64,000 bases of DNA, taken from Argyresthia goedartella (taxonomy: Eukaryota; Arthropoda; Insecta; Lepidoptera; Argyresthiidae). The notes beneath the pieces are model-generated. The model was not told the origin of the DNA. It searched no databases and saw nothing but the letters and a program-made list of their open reading frames with translations. The stretch lies in the NCBI GenBank assembly GCA_949825045.1, contig OX463809.1, forward strand, positions 7,529,501 through 7,593,500, in the 5' to 3' direction. The position numbers and the translations under genes are program-made. The number at the start of each line of letters is the position of its first letter. Positions within the stretch are counted from its first letter, which is position 1. Below are positions 63,763 to 64,000 of the stretch, in pieces.

Positions 63763-64000
63763 CTGGAAGGAAAGGTAAGTCCGATCGAATGTTGGGCGTC
63801 ACAATAAACATAGGACAGTTTAGCTTTTGTCAGATTATTAATTTTTCGTAGGCATTTTATTTAAAGATTAGTGCTTCAGTCTTAGATAAATTAGAAATAT
63901 TTGGTGCAATCTCCGATTACTATGACTGAAGTTATCATATGCAACTCAATAACCTTACTCTGGTATGGAAGTCTCTCTCGTCAACAGAACGTCACCATAC
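63763..64000. other. UBR4 intron running off the window
   Basis: No exon recognisable before the window end; the preceding UBR4 exon must be further right. Confidence 0.7.

Overview
The window is a piece of an insect nuclear genome, almost certainly from a moth or butterfly. It is AT-rich, has many short phase-consistent exons with GT-AG borders, and carries repeat families I associate with Lepidoptera: tRNA-derived SINEs, RTE and Jockey/CR1-type LINE tails, DIRS and BEL/Pao elements and Tc1/mariner-type transposons. The order is inferred from content, not from a species match.

One host gene fills the window. On the minus strand, 53 exons between 63762 and 625 encode about 2,785 codons of the giant E3 ubiquitin ligase UBR4 (Drosophila purity of essence/pushover). 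Exon order follows the known protein, and reading phase is preserved at all 52 junctions, so the gene looks intact here. The window starts after the UBR box and stops before the C-terminal catalytic module. Both ends of the gene lie outside it.

The introns are loaded with mobile DNA. From low to high coordinates the main items are: a foldback element (3.9-4.8 kb); a three-level nest at 5.5-16.2 kb, in which a BEL/Pao element sits inside a DIRS element that sits inside a LINE 3' end; a MITE touching a splice donor (16.2-16.4 kb); a PHD-finger non-LTR element (22.8-27.4 kb); a tandem array built from the end of a UBR4 exon (31.4-32.0 kb); tRNA-type SINEs (34.4 and 53.8 kb); a decayed Tc1 element with a nested LINE fragment (42.8-44.8 kb); an apparently intact Tc1/mariner-group transposon with DD82E spacing (45.4-47.2 kb); a 5'-truncated LINE (50.0-51.7 kb); a deleted Tc1-like transposon (55.5-56.4 kb); and an unfamiliar antisense gene or element at about 57.7-61.1 kb.

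The best candidate for something undescribed is that last unit. It encodes a lysine-rich N-terminus, a Cys-rich middle, a transposase-like block (SDG...QFKN...FFATSHGKG) and a small C-terminal domain. It is bracketed by seven same-strand copies of the 14-bp repeat GTCACRCCCGTCAC. The second notable theme is that fragments of three UBR4 exons have been copied into the intron directly downstream of their parent exon, once as a five-copy 106-bp array with good splice donors.
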